From SZUA-36 sp963759155 (lineage in GTDB: Bacteria > Pseudomonadota > Gammaproteobacteria > Xanthomonadales > SZUA-36), in NCBI GenBank assembly GCA_963759155.1, contig CAVWXX010000014.1, positions 1 to 64,000 on the forward strand: a stretch of DNA of 64,000 nucleotides. Direction: 5' to 3'. The notes under the pieces are model-generated. The model did not search any database. It worked only from the letters and a program-made list of their open reading frames with translations, and was not told where the DNA came from. This document shows positions 43,040 through 52,416 of the stretch, in pieces (within the stretch, counting starts at the first letter, position 1; each line of letters starts with the position of its first letter). The translations under genes and the position numbers were made by a program.

Positions 43040-44713
43040 TTAATCTTCACTGTTCAGCATTTTTCCGGCACCGGAGTTGTCCTCAAGATGAATCTCGAGC
43101 AAATCCGGGTTCAGACCAATCGTGTGTTTATTCAGCCACTTTTCTACAACAACCGGCTCGAACCGGCCTTCGGGTTCGACCGGGAAGCGGATTTCCTGAC
43201 CGGGCTTGACCGGAAGAACTTCGCTGTCCTTGACTACGATAGTGCCGTTCACCAAAACATAGGGAATGCCAGTTGTCGGAATACCGTGCTCGCCAACCTT
43301 GAAGCCGGAATTTTCGGTTATTGTTTCGGGGTTAAAAATGGTGATGTCGGCAATCTTTCCCACCTGCAACCGGCCTCGCTCCTGCATCGCTACAATACCG
43401 GTATCACCAAGATGTTTAGCAACCCAGTAACTGGCCTGTGAAATGGTGAACATCAGGGGCACACCCTGTTCGCGGGCCATGCGGAAAGTGCGGCCGCGCG
43501 TGCCTGAGGTTCTTGGGTGACCACGGTACTCGGTCCAGTCAGCGTCCCAGGGCAACAACTCACCGTCATCTCCCACGCCAGCCATGGCATCGCTGGCTAA
43601 AGTCATATGGGGCATCGCCAACCAGTTGGGCATCCATTCATTACGATAGGGGAAGAAAACAACGACAGCGCGTCCGGCATTGTTTTTCACCAGCTCAGCG
43701 TAAGTTTCGTCGGTCAGATAGGCGTCCGCAATCGGATCGTAGAGCGTGTCCTCATACTTGTAACCATATTTATCCTTCCAGGTCTCCGGGCGCAGAAAAG
43801 CCGCGCTTACAGGCGTCGATCCCGCTGCATAAGGATAATACTCTGACCACATGTTGAGTCCTTTCTCCCGGGCAAGCTGCAGCTTCTCCTCGATTTCCCA
43901 CCAGCCATAATCGTTGTTGTGCGCCATCAGAAGCGGCGCACCAAGCAACATGGCATTGGCAAAAATCTCGTCAAAGGCAATGGGGGCCTCGGTCGGGGTC
44001 TCCTGATTGAGGTGATACCGGGTATGGACAGATGTCAGTCGATTGTAGTTTGCGGCCGCCTTTTGGGCTGAGAACAACTCGTAGCTGGTGTTGCCGATGG
44101 CCATGTAGGCTACGCCCGCTCCAACGCCCAACGCGCCCTGGCGCAAATCTTCGTCCAGAATCTGCATGACCTCGTTCATCTGATCGATTGAGGATTTAGT
44201 CATCGACCACCCGGCAACGCCATCCTCAGCGGCTTTGGCGATGATCGGGGTCGCAACCGAGAAATCCGCCGGATCACTCAGCCCGGCTTCAGGGTCGTGA
44301 ACTGCCATTCGCGCCAGGTTCAGGCCTGTTGTAGTCCCGTAGTTGACCTGCCAGCCGTTCTTTTCCTTTTCGTCATACCATCCCTTCACATTGAACGCCC
44401 CGAGTTCCAGGTCCATCCCGGTTGTTACACCGTCCCTCAGCGCCATCTTGGTCGCAAAAATATCCACCGCATGATAATGCGTGTCGATGAAGCCAGGTGA
44501 TACGACATGACCGGTCGCGTCAATGGTCTCGTCTCCGGTTATGGGCTCATTGGTGATGGCAACAATGCGGCCATCCTTGATAGCCACGTTGGCAATCGCA
44601 TCAAACATCGTCTCGGGATCGATCACACGGCCATTTAGAATGACGATGTCATTTGCAAAAGCCATATTGCTGCTTAATAAAATAGTTAGAAGTGTTATAG
44701 AAAAGTTGCGCAT
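43040..44713 (-). CDS. Secreted D-aminoacylase-type amidohydrolase (B2)
   Basis: An AGGAGATTTAAAAA ribosome-binding region and signal (ITLLTILLSSNMAFA) match B1. Metal motifs are GFIDTHYHAVDIFATKM, HTRYHLNQETPTE, LLMAHNNDYGWWEIEEKL and LASDAMAGVGDDGELLPW. It ends in the small domain (GKIADITIFNPETI) and a 30-residue tail. At 557 residues it is slightly longer than the classical 480-residue D-aminoacylases. Its 3' end and flank were copied into B' (38300). Periplasmic deacylation of N-acyl-D-amino acids is the best guess. Confidence 0.88.
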   Translation of the reverse strand: MRNFSITLLTILLSSNMAFANDIVILNGRVIDPETMFDAIANVAIKDGRIVAITNEPITGDETIDATGHVVSPGFIDTHYHAVDIFATKMALRDGVTTGMDLELGAFNVKGWYDEKEKNGWQVNYGTTTGLNLARMAVHDPEAGLSDPADFSVATPIIAKAAEDGVAGWSMTKSSIDQMNEVMQILDEDLRQGALGVGAGVAYMAIGNTSYELFSAQKAAANYNRLTSVHTRYHLNQETPTEAPIAFDEIFANAMLLGAPLLMAHNNDYGWWEIEEKLQLAREKGLNMWSEYYPYAAGSTPVSAAFLRPETWKDKYGYKYEDTLYDPIADAYLTDETYAELVKNNAGRAVVVFFPYRNEWMPNWLAMPHMTLASDAMAGVGDDGELLPWDADWTEYRGHPRTSGTRGRTFRMAREQGVPLMFTISQASYWVAKHLGDTGIVAMQERGRLQVGKIADITIFNPETITENSGFKVGEHGIPTTGIPYVLVNGTIVVKDSEVLPVKPGQEIRFPVEPEGRFEPVVVEKWLNKHTIGLNPDLLEIHLEDNSGAGKMLNSED

Positions 44714-45016
44714 TTTTTAAATCTCCTACTAAAACTAATTACCCGTTAATGAAGTTGTTTGGGTTCAGGTATTGTGTGTCGCTATTGAAACTTGTCCGGA
44801 AAGCGGGTGTTTATCGGTGATGCGCGGCCTGATCAATCCTGAGCAGGCTCTGCAAATTCGAGGATAGCTAGTATTAAAGCCAGCCATATTGCCAGAAACC
44901 CAAATGTATTGGAACGCACTTTTTATCGATTTGCTGTTTGTCTATCAACAAATTGTCGCGCTATTTGCCCGGTGAGCTGAATGTTCCGTTTGAGTACACT
45001 AAACTCAGCGCCTCGC
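44714..45016. other. Leader region shared by B2 and B1
   Basis: The first 60 bases (TTACCCGTTAATGAAGTTG, GTTTGGGTTCAGGTATTG) are nearly the same as 40227-40265 upstream of B1, so both genes share a promoter-proximal region. A further patch (CCTGATC-ATCCTGAGCAGG) recurs at 41825-41850. No gene is present. Confidence 0.5.
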
Positions 45017-46273
45017 TCACAGACTGGGCTCTGGACGCACAAGCGTGTAGCCAATGAAGATGCCAACAACAAGGGTCATGGCCACCACAAACATCTGAAA
45101 AAACTGTTGCACACCAAGCAACAGCTCTCCGGTCGTTATGGAGGCCAGGCCCCGAAAGCCAATACTGCCACTAACCAGCATAACGATGGCGGGAATGAGA
45201 ACAATCGAGGTTGGCCGTCCTGTTTTTCTGGCCCAAAGATTAGAAACAACCACGGCAAGAATGGTGCCCAAAAGATTACCCAAATTAGCATTCAACATCG
45301 AACTCCCCGCCAGAACGCCTAAGTAGGCGATACCGGATACCAAAACCGCCCAAGGTAAATCCCTGCGAGATGTCTGAAATGCCAGGCACAAGCCAACAAG
45401 GAGCAGAGGAAAAAGAAGCTGCACCCAAACCGCATCGACGGGTGTTGCCGGTTCAGTGGTCACCCCGGAGATTATAGAGCTGGCAGCAACAACACCCAAC
45501 CAGCCGCCGGCAATTTGCTTAACAAGGCATATCATGCCACTCATCAGGTTTGCTGTCCCCGATACGACATGTTGCGACACCACTTCCCCAGCACCAAGGC
45601 TGATGGTGTATCCCGGAAGGATAATTGCAACAGCAGACAGAATCACCAGAACAAGATTAATCTCAGGAACCCAGTGCTTCACAATGGTTGCCAGCACCCC
45701 CACCACGAAGGCAGATGAAAGAGGCAACCACGCCGTTGCGGACGCTCCAAGACGTCCGGACAGTAAGACCAAACCGTAGACAAGCATGCTGAACAGCGTT
45801 GCAAACAAGGTATCAGGCCAACCTCCGCCGAGAAGCGGAGCCAAGCCCAACCCAACCAAAGCATATCCCATCATGCTCGCAAATTTTCCCCATGGAGGAG
45901 GTAGCCGATCGATATCATCAACGCGAGCAGAGGCCTCTTCCATCGTAAAAACGCCCGCTTTTAACTCGTTCAACAACTCGCCTAACCGGGCCAGCTTATC
46001 CAGATCCATACCAGGAGCCGGCGTTGCAAGAACCTCAACACGCTGCGGCACCTCCGGAGCTTCTCGCAGGGCACATATTATCTCCGATGGCGTCGATCTG
46101 AATACCCCCGAAAAACCAAACTGTTTTGAAAGCCCGGCGAGAAACGATTCCAGCCGAGTTGCGGTGCAACCATATCGGTGCGCCGCTAACCCAACCTGGA
46201 GGATAAATCTCCAGGCCTCTTCAAAAGGAACCTTCAAACCTTTGGTTAATTCTGATTCTTTCATTTGAACCAT
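45017..46273 (-). CDS. Threonine/serine exporter family protein (ThrE, fused YjjP-YjjB type)
   Basis: The 418-residue protein has the soluble N-terminal half (ILQVGLAAHRYGCTATRLES, FSGVFRSTPSEIICALRE) and about ten membrane helices. Family signatures include LPGYTISLGAGEVVSQHVVS and GTANLMSG, and the C-terminal ThrE_2 half includes GSSMLNANLGNLLGTILAVV and LVSGSIGFRGL. Such inner-membrane carriers export Thr, Ser and small peptides. In this island it could dispose of amino acids freed by the hydrolases. It lies between amidohydrolases and the dipeptidase, all on the reverse strand. The start may also be the ATG three codons in. Confidence 0.88.
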   Translation of the reverse strand: MVQMKESELTKGLKVPFEEAWRFILQVGLAAHRYGCTATRLESFLAGLSKQFGFSGVFRSTPSEIICALREAPEVPQRVEVLATPAPGMDLDKLARLGELLNELKAGVFTMEEASARVDDIDRLPPPWGKFASMMGYALVGLGLAPLLGGGWPDTLFATLFSMLVYGLVLLSGRLGASATAWLPLSSAFVVGVLATIVKHWVPEINLVLVILSAVAIILPGYTISLGAGEVVSQHVVSGTANLMSGMICLVKQIAGGWLGVVAASSIISGVTTEPATPVDAVWVQLLFPLLLVGLCLAFQTSRRDLPWAVLVSGIAYLGVLAGSSMLNANLGNLLGTILAVVVSNLWARKTGRPTSIVLIPAIVMLVSGSIGFRGLASITTGELLLGVQQFFQMFVVAMTLVVGIFIGYTLVRPEPSL

Positions 46274-46408
46274 CGTATTAGAGAACGCTCAGTCCTTAAC
46301 CACTCTGTAGTTCCGATACAGAGTGGATATTTCAATCTTCAATTGAATGATATACTGCCTAGCAGCTTCATGGCGTAACGAACGGTACCGGCCGACGGTA
46401 TCATGAGT

Positions 46409-47530
46409 TTACTTCCAGACCTGACTCATCACCCGGTACATATTTCCGCCCAGGAATTTCCCGCAATCCTCTTCGGAATATCCTTTCTCGAGCATCGTAT
46501 CAATCAGCGCTGCTACAATCTGGTAAGGGGCGGGGGTTGGAAAACCTTTTGCACCCACTTTGGTCGTGTAACCACCATCAGGAAATACCTCTTGCCCCAT
46601 GGGGGTCTGAATGATAGATGCGGTAAAGTTGATGTTCGGGATATAATCGGACCCAAAGCCTATATGGTCGATTCCAACCAAATTAACCATATAATCAATA
46701 TGACGGAAAAGCATGTCTGTCGTTACGATATCCGGATTGGATGTGTCCATAAAAGCACCCACCATATTGATGGAGCAAACCCCACCACTCTGTGCAATCC
46801 CTTTGATAACCTCATCGCTCAGACTTCGCTGATACTCAGCCATTGCCATCGCCCCCGAATGCGAAGAAATTACCGGTTGGCTGCTACGTTCGATAGCATC
46901 TAGCGAGGTGCGGTCACCCGTATGGCTTACATCAACGAGCATTCCATAGCGATTATAGGCGTCAATAAGTCTTTTTCCGTAATCGGTTAAGCCTTTATTT
47001 TCAACTTCAAAACAACCGTCACCAACATCATTGCGTTGGTTATATGCTAAAAGGCAATAGCCATATCCCAGCTCACGCCAAAAAGCGACACGGTCCAAAT
47101 CGCCGCCAAATATTTGCGTACCTTGATGCGTAAAATAGATACCCAGCTTGTTCTGTTTTACGGCCTCATCGATGTCTTTTGTCGTACGCACGATCATATA
47201 ATTATCAGGGCGCTCATTCATCTTTTGAAGATAGAACTCCATCCCTTTAATGATGCCCTCGATCGAAGCATCCAATGAATCTGCAGACGGACAGGCAGCC
47301 AGCACTTTGAAACCCGCCGCCTTGCAACGATCCATTTCATCATGGAATTCAGGAGCCTCAGGGGAAGACCACTGACTCGGCCAGAGGCCGGAGAATAGAG
47401 TGTCGATGGTTATTGAATCGTGTACGATTTTTTGGGCCCGTTCCGAGGCCGGGTACTTTTGCAAACGCTGCGGAATTTGGGTGTAGTCTTTGATTTCAAA
47501 GTCAGGAATCACTTTTTTTTCTATACTCAT
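46409..47530 (-). CDS. Peptidase M19 family (renal-dipeptidase-like) dipeptidase
   Basis: GAGGTGATAT precedes the ATG. Family landmarks: HDSITIDTLFSG (37-48), IYFTHQGTQIFGGDLDRVAF, GYCLLAYNQRNDVGDGC, LVDVSHTGDRTSLD, VISSHSGAMAM, DHIGFGSDYIPN and the terminal LGGNMYRVMSQVWK. M19 enzymes are zinc dipeptidases that accept D-residues at the C-terminal position. The usual first HxD zinc pair is not seen in IDTLFSG, so metal binding may differ. There is no signal peptide, so it is likely cytoplasmic. A serine-hydrolase stub lies upstream, mirroring the 13.8-15.4 kb locus. Confidence 0.87.
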   Translation of the reverse strand: MSIEKKVIPDFEIKDYTQIPQRLQKYPASERAQKIVHDSITIDTLFSGLWPSQWSSPEAPEFHDEMDRCKAAGFKVLAACPSADSLDASIEGIIKGMEFYLQKMNERPDNYMIVRTTKDIDEAVKQNKLGIYFTHQGTQIFGGDLDRVAFWRELGYGYCLLAYNQRNDVGDGCFEVENKGLTDYGKRLIDAYNRYGMLVDVSHTGDRTSLDAIERSSQPVISSHSGAMAMAEYQRSLSDEVIKGIAQSGGVCSINMVGAFMDTSNPDIVTTDMLFRHIDYMVNLVGIDHIGFGSDYIPNINFTASIIQTPMGQEVFPDGGYTTKVGAKGFPTPAPYQIVAALIDTMLEKGYSEEDCGKFLGGNMYRVMSQVWK

Positions 47531-47592
47531 ATATCACCTCGTTTATTGGGTTATTTGTTTATCACAACGATTTTCACTCCGTTGCTGGGGAA

Positions 47593-47742
47593 CTATTCGC
47601 CAGCTACATATTTCGCGGAACTGCGTAGGAATCCAGGCATCTTATCTTCACCATACGGCGGAATGTATCCGTTGGTTGAAAAATAAACCCCGACGAAATC
47701 ACGCTTGGGATCAATGTAAATACCCTGTCCAAGATTACCATG
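47593..47742 (-). pseudogene. C-terminal stub of a serine hydrolase (beta-lactamase fold)
   Basis: The reverse frame reads HGNLGQGIYIDPKRDFVGVY, then KMPGFLRSSAKYVAGE before a stop. It aligns with the ends of the genes at 13843 and 53626 (HGNMGQGIYVDP, GYLRTAAKLLA). The cut is exactly at the start of the 47740-47851 duplicated segment. It is upstream of the dipeptidase on the same strand. Confidence 0.8.
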
Positions 47743-47851
47743 ATCGCAGTCGCTCCGCCTTTGATTCACCAGTCGATCTGTTCAATAAATCGCTGCAGGC
47801 GCTTCTGTAAAACGCCTGCAGACAGAGGTCACTCGATGGTATTCTTGTAGA
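47740..47851. repeat. 112-bp copy of 40270-40382
   Basis: It carries the copied hairpin (47793-47821) and the last codons of C1, now outside any gene. It lies between the serine-hydrolase stub and the frameshifted amidohydrolase, marking a breakpoint. Confidence 0.85.
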
Positions 47852-47935
47852 AGATCAGAGATGCCGCATCAGCGGCATCCCAGGGCCGGTATCAATTAAG
47901 ACTTGCTGTGCCGCAGGGGCGCCATACCGTCTTCG

Positions 47936-49613
47936 TTACTGGTTCCCCGTGCTGTTTTTAGTGGGCCGAGACTTTGCACCGGAGCCATCAACGCTGATCG
48001 TCGGGATCATATAATGTTTTTCCCACGACTGGACGGTGATGGGTTTGAAGTTGCCCTTATCTTCGACAGGGAAGCGGATTGGCTGGCCGGCCCAGACCTT
48101 TTGGAACTCTGAGTTTTTAACTACTAGCTGGCCGTTGACGATCACATAAGGGATGCCCGACGATGGCTTACCCTGCTCGCCACTCTTGTAGGTTGCGTTG
48201 TCAGTGACCGTCGCTGGATCGAAGATCGTGATGTCGGCGATCATTCCCTCCTGCATACGTCCACGAATTTGCAAAGCCTCGAGTCCCGCGAGTCCCGTGT
48301 CCCCGAGGTGCTTCGCCGGCCAATAGGTCATCTGCGACAGAGCGAACATCAGCGGGACGCCCTGTTCGCGCCCAAGGCGCAGCACCTTGGCGCGGGTGCC
48401 TGCGGTGCGCGGGTGACCCTGATATTCCGTGTACGGCAAATCCCAAGAGTCGACGCCTTTACCGGAATAAATCGAGTCCGACGCGACGATCATATGCGGC
48501 ATGCGCAGCCATTGGGGTAGCCATTTCTTCCGATTGGGATTGAAGACCACCACGAGCCGATTGGGGTCCTTCGTCTTGGTCTGTTGATATTCCTCCTCCG
48601 TCAGGAATTTGTCCGCGATCGGGTCGTACATGGTCGTTTCGTATTCCAGGCCGAACGTGCCCTTGTAGATCTTGGGGTCGAAGAAATCCGCGGCGATCGA
48701 GGTCGAGGCCGCGTCATAGGGATAGTATTCCGACCATACGTTGTAGCCCTGCGCGCGTGCCTTCTGTAGCTTCTCCTCGTTTTCCCACCAGCCGAAGTCG
48801 TTGTTGTGGCACAGGGACACCGGAGCGTCGAGCGCAATGGCGTTGGCGAGAATCTCGTCGAAGCCGAGCTGAGCCTCAGGGTTTTTAGGGCTGGCGTGAA
48901 ACCTTACATGCGCGCCCAATGAACGCCCGTACCTTGCCGTGAGCTCCTGGGTTTTGTACATCTCGTAGGTGGTCATGCCGCCAGTCATGTAACCGACGGT
49001 CGAGGACACGTTGAGCGCCCCCTGCTGCATTTCCTCGTCAATCAATTTCAGAATCTGATTGAGCTGATCGAGATTGCTGGGGGTGTCCTGCCATCCCGAA
49101 ATCCCGTCGGCGCCGGCGGCTGCCCGCAGGCCGCCCAGAATCATTGGCGCGTCATACCAGCCATCGATCTTGACCTCAGGATCATGGACGCGCACGCGCG
49201 TCCCTTCCTGGCTCACGCCCGTACCGTAGTTGAGTGGCCAGGCGTCCTTTTTCGCGGCATACCATTCACCTACGTTGATGGCGCCGATCTCGAGATCCAT
49301 GCCCGTGGTCACGCCGTCCAATGCAGCGAGCTTGAGCGAGAGGCCGTCGAGCGCGTGGAAGTGCAAGTCGATAAAACCCGGCGCGACGACATGACCAGTG
49401 GCATCAATCGTCTCGGCCCCGGCTAATATCGGCGGCAGTGATGATCGCGATGCGGCCGTCCTTCACGCCGACGTTGAGCACCGCGTCGAGCATGGTTTCC
49501 GGGTCCATGACCCGGCCGTTGTTGATCACCAAATCGTAATCGGCAGCCACTGCCGCCATGACCACCATCAGGTTTAATGCCGACAAGCCAAAAAGTACTC
49601 TCAATCTCTTCAT
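47936..49613 (-). pseudogene. D-aminoacylase-type amidohydrolase with a single frameshift
   Basis: GGAGAATCGAA precedes the ATG at 49613. The first frame reads RLRVLFGLSALNLMVVMAAV (signal), DLVINNGRVMDPETML, then DISRGRDD and a stop. The second frame continues AGAETIDATGHVVAPGFIDL, HFHALDG and runs to 47936 with all later motifs (SLCHNNDFGWWENEEKL, VASDSIYSGKGVD, GMIADITIFDPATV). One extra base near 49423-49426 accounts for the shift, just before the HFH metal pair. The gene is otherwise intact and GC-rich. It may be a recent pseudogene or a sequencing error. Confidence 0.85.
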
Positions 49614-49669
49614 TTCGATTCTCCTTTTCTTACAAATGTTGTTTCTTTTAAGGACCGTATAGATCTGCT

Positions 49670-51031
49670 TTACTGAACCGTATTCTTGTAAATCTTGCCA
49701 TCCTTCATAATCAGCTTCAGATTTTTCTCAGGATCGGCGAGCAAGGTGATGTCTTTTAGAGGGTTGCCATCGACGATCAACAAATCCGCGTAGGCACCCG
49801 TCTCGATCACGCCAAGCGGACCGTCCTGATAAGGATGACGTTTGCCGCTGAGTTCGAAGAGTTCGACGTTAATTTGCGTGGTCTGCTGGAGGATTTCGTA
49901 ACCGGTAAAGTACTTTGAGCGCGCCACGAACTCCTGACTCTGCATGCTGGCCAGTTCCATCGATCCCAGGATATCCGTGCCCCAGGTCATTTTGACGCCG
50001 ACTTTTTTCGCCAGCTTGTAGCCAGACTCCGCGCCCGCCTGAGCCTCGAGATATTTATTTGCAGCTTCGCCGGTCATGCCGGCTTGTTCAGGGGTTAGGG
50101 AGAACGCAAAGAACTGGGTCGAGAAGAAGAGGTCTCTTTCCTTCATCAGCCGCATTGCTTCTTCAGAGGCGAAAAGTGCGTGCTCAATGGATCTGACGCC
50201 CGCCTCGATGGCATTCATGATAGATTCAGCACTATAGGCATGAATTGCGGCGTAGGTTCCCCATTTTTCGGTTTCTTTCACAATCGCTTTGAGTTCCTCA
50301 AGCGTGTACTCGGTTACGTCCAGAGGATCGTGAGCCCCGGTAATACTGCCGCTGCCGAAAATTTTGATCTGGGTCGCACCGCTCCTTAAGATTTCCCGGG
50401 CGGCCTTCTGCACCTCGGGTACGCCATCGGCGATCACCGTCCAGCCGCGAATATACGCCTTGTCGATCTGCCCCGTAAAATGTGGAGACAAGTAGAACAT
50501 CCGGGTATCATAGTCTCCGTGGCCCGACGACTGCGAAATAAACGCACCTGACGGTAGAATGCGCGGCCCTTCCACGTAACCCCCATCGATAGCCCGCTTC
50601 AGTCCGAAAGACGGCCCGCCGCAGTCGCGCACCGTAGTGAAGCCACGCAGCAGCATGTTTCGCGCATTCACTGCAGCAAGCACGCCGGAGTATCCCTCCG
50701 GCGCGTTATAGATAAGATCTTCAATATCGTCGTTCCACATGATGTGGACATGTGCGTCCGTCAGCCCGGGAATGAGCGTTCGTCCGCCTCCGTCGATCAT
50801 GGTCACATTGTCGGTCTGAATGACTGCCAACGGCTCGTTGGACACCGTCTCGATCAGGTTGCCCTTTACCAGGACATGCATGTTTTTATGAAGTTTTTCG
50901 GTTTTGCCGTCGAAGATATTGACGTTGCTGATGAGCGTCAGTTCAGGTGCAGGCTGCTCCGCAGCCTGCGCGAAACCAGAAATGCTGGCTATGACTACCA
51001 GTAAAGCGATTATGAAAGGCTTTGATCTCAT
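49670..51031 (-). CDS. Amidohydrolase, imidazolonepropionase/prolidase-like, paralogue of C1
   Basis: AAGGAAG before the ATG at 51031 fixes the start; a longer frame from 51082 is unlikely. The signal is PFIIALLVVIASISGFAQA. HxH is His94/His96 in IPGLTDAHVHIMWND. Later motifs are GFTTVRDCGGPSF, TQIKIFGSGSITGAHDPLDV, SIEHALFAS and WGTDILGSM, then ADLLIVDGNPLKDIT. It shares the end KLIMKDGKIYKNTVQ with C1 (LIMKDGKIYKNTIE). The substrate is probably a dipeptide or N-acyl amino acid. An IS91-type fragment lies directly upstream. Confidence 0.88.
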   Translation of the reverse strand: MRSKPFIIALLVVIASISGFAQAAEQPAPELTLISNVNIFDGKTEKLHKNMHVLVKGNLIETVSNEPLAVIQTDNVTMIDGGGRTLIPGLTDAHVHIMWNDDIEDLIYNAPEGYSGVLAAVNARNMLLRGFTTVRDCGGPSFGLKRAIDGGYVEGPRILPSGAFISQSSGHGDYDTRMFYLSPHFTGQIDKAYIRGWTVIADGVPEVQKAAREILRSGATQIKIFGSGSITGAHDPLDVTEYTLEELKAIVKETEKWGTYAAIHAYSAESIMNAIEAGVRSIEHALFASEEAMRLMKERDLFFSTQFFAFSLTPEQAGMTGEAANKYLEAQAGAESGYKLAKKVGVKMTWGTDILGSMELASMQSQEFVARSKYFTGYEILQQTTQINVELFELSGKRHPYQDGPLGVIETGAYADLLIVDGNPLKDITLLADPEKNLKLIMKDGKIYKNTVQ

Positions 51032-51109
51032 TTTATTTCTTCCTTTTTGAGGCTTTTCTGTATTGACATCGGATTTTGACACTAACGTAGGCTACCGGCC
51101 AACGGGACT

Positions 51110-51430
51110 GGCTGCCCGGAAAGCGGTGGCAAGCTCAGAGTGATTGCCTGCATCGAGGACCCACCACTGATCGCGAAGATCCTGGGGCATGTTCGCCAAC
51201 GTGAGGCTTTGATCGGCAACACACCACGATCACCGCCGGTTTTACCACCGCAACTGACTTGCACCTGAGACGGTTGGGCGCAAGCCCAGGGAATCTTTCG
51301 GCTGCTCGCCGGGTTTTCAGGCTTATTGCACGGAGTCACTGGCCTGTTGGCCGGGCGGAATGCTTTCAGACACCGGTTCGCCTGCCTACGGCGTGGATCT
51401 CTCAACCCTATTCGGCGAAACATAATTGCC
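51110..51430 (+). mobile_element. IS91-family transposase C-terminal fragment plus terminal region
   Basis: The forward frame 51110-51268 reads CPESGGKLRVIACIEDPPLI, then AKILGHVR, the Zn-ribbon-like tail of IS91/IS801 transposases (usually CPxCGG; the second Cys is Ser). After the stop comes about 160 bases rich in small inverted segments (TTGGGCGCAAGCCCAGGG), as expected for the element end. The N-terminal half of such a transposase is at 899-1288, but the two are 50 kb apart and need not come from one copy. Confidence 0.7.
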
Positions 51431-51525
51431 TGATTGAACAGAGTCGTGGTTTATTCTTCCTATCCGCATGCAATCCTCTTAATCTCCCCACCTTTAGCAT
51501 GGGCATACTAATCCTTTAACGATGG

Positions 51526-52416
51526 TTACCAAGGCAACGGCACTACCGGGCCAAAGCTGAATCGAATTTGGAAGTCAGGCCCAAATATATCGGCTTGTTT
51601 AACAAAATGCCAATACTGCAAACTGAACTTCCAGGGGGTCTTGCCGATGCGCGTGGTCTTGGTAATACCGCCGCCGATTGGGAGTGTCCACTTCTCCTCA
51701 CCACGGCGGGCTTCGTGATTGTAGGAGTAGGCCGGTGACCCCTGAATCTGCCAGCCATTGCTTAGATTGTAGGTATAAAAGTATTGACCACCCGTGATGC
51801 TAGTGTCGAAATCATCATCACCTGCAACATCCCACTGGTGCGTTACAAGTAAGCCAATAACACCCCAACTGGTGATCTGTGCAATGGCAATTTCAGGTCC
51901 AAGCAGGGTCTGTCCCAAACCGACCGACGCATCTGTGGCGGTGTCCAGCATGCCGACCATCCCGCCGACAAGAATGGTCTTGCTGGGCAGCGTTTTGCCA
52001 ATCGCGATGTCGAAACTGATATCACCCAGTTCCGTGCCGGTGTTTCTGAAATCCCCGTCCTGAGGAAAGAAACGGCCGGCGGTAGGGCTGACATCGGCCC
52101 CATTCACCACCGGAACTGGCTGGCCGATAAGCACCGGGATGTTGGGCCGCACGAACAGGTTTGTGGTCTCGTTCAAGGCGTAAGGCAGTATAGGCTGGAA
52201 GCTCACCCGCCACGCATCCTGACTGCTGGCGCCAGGGAGGCTTCCCTTGTAACTGACGTAGTCGACGTTGAAATTGAGAGTTCCCAACGTCGTGTTCGGA
52301 TTAGCAAGTTCCTTGGCCAGTTCCTCGTTGCTTTGGTCCTGAGCTTGCGACACGACCGGACCTGATGCCAATACCAGAACAGCTACCGCGCCGAGCGCGA
52401 GACCTTTGTTTAACAT
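51526..52416 (-). CDS. Outer-membrane beta-barrel protein, paralogue of the 4.2-kb gene
   Basis: GGAGGCAACA before the ATG gives a strong start. The signal is LGAVAVLVLASGPVVSQAQ. The body has barrel strands: LGTLNFNVDYVSYKGSLPG, FQPILPYALNETTNLFVRP, WGVIGLLVTHQWDVAG, YFYTYNLSNGWQIQGSPAYS and WTLPIGGGITKTTRIG. It shares this strand order with the 4210-5115 protein. The promoter side carries the TTGATGAA direct repeat (52524-52541), so it may be controlled by the winged-helix/TPR regulator. It is a candidate channel for the island's substrates. Confidence 0.75.
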   Translation of the reverse strand: MLNKGLALGAVAVLVLASGPVVSQAQDQSNEELAKELANPNTTLGTLNFNVDYVSYKGSLPGASSQDAWRVSFQPILPYALNETTNLFVRPNIPVLIGQPVPVVNGADVSPTAGRFFPQDGDFRNTGTELGDISFDIAIGKTLPSKTILVGGMVGMLDTATDASVGLGQTLLGPEIAIAQITSWGVIGLLVTHQWDVAGDDDFDTSITGGQYFYTYNLSNGWQIQGSPAYSYNHEARRGEEKWTLPIGGGITKTTRIGKTPWKFSLQYWHFVKQADIFGPDFQIRFSFGPVVPLPW

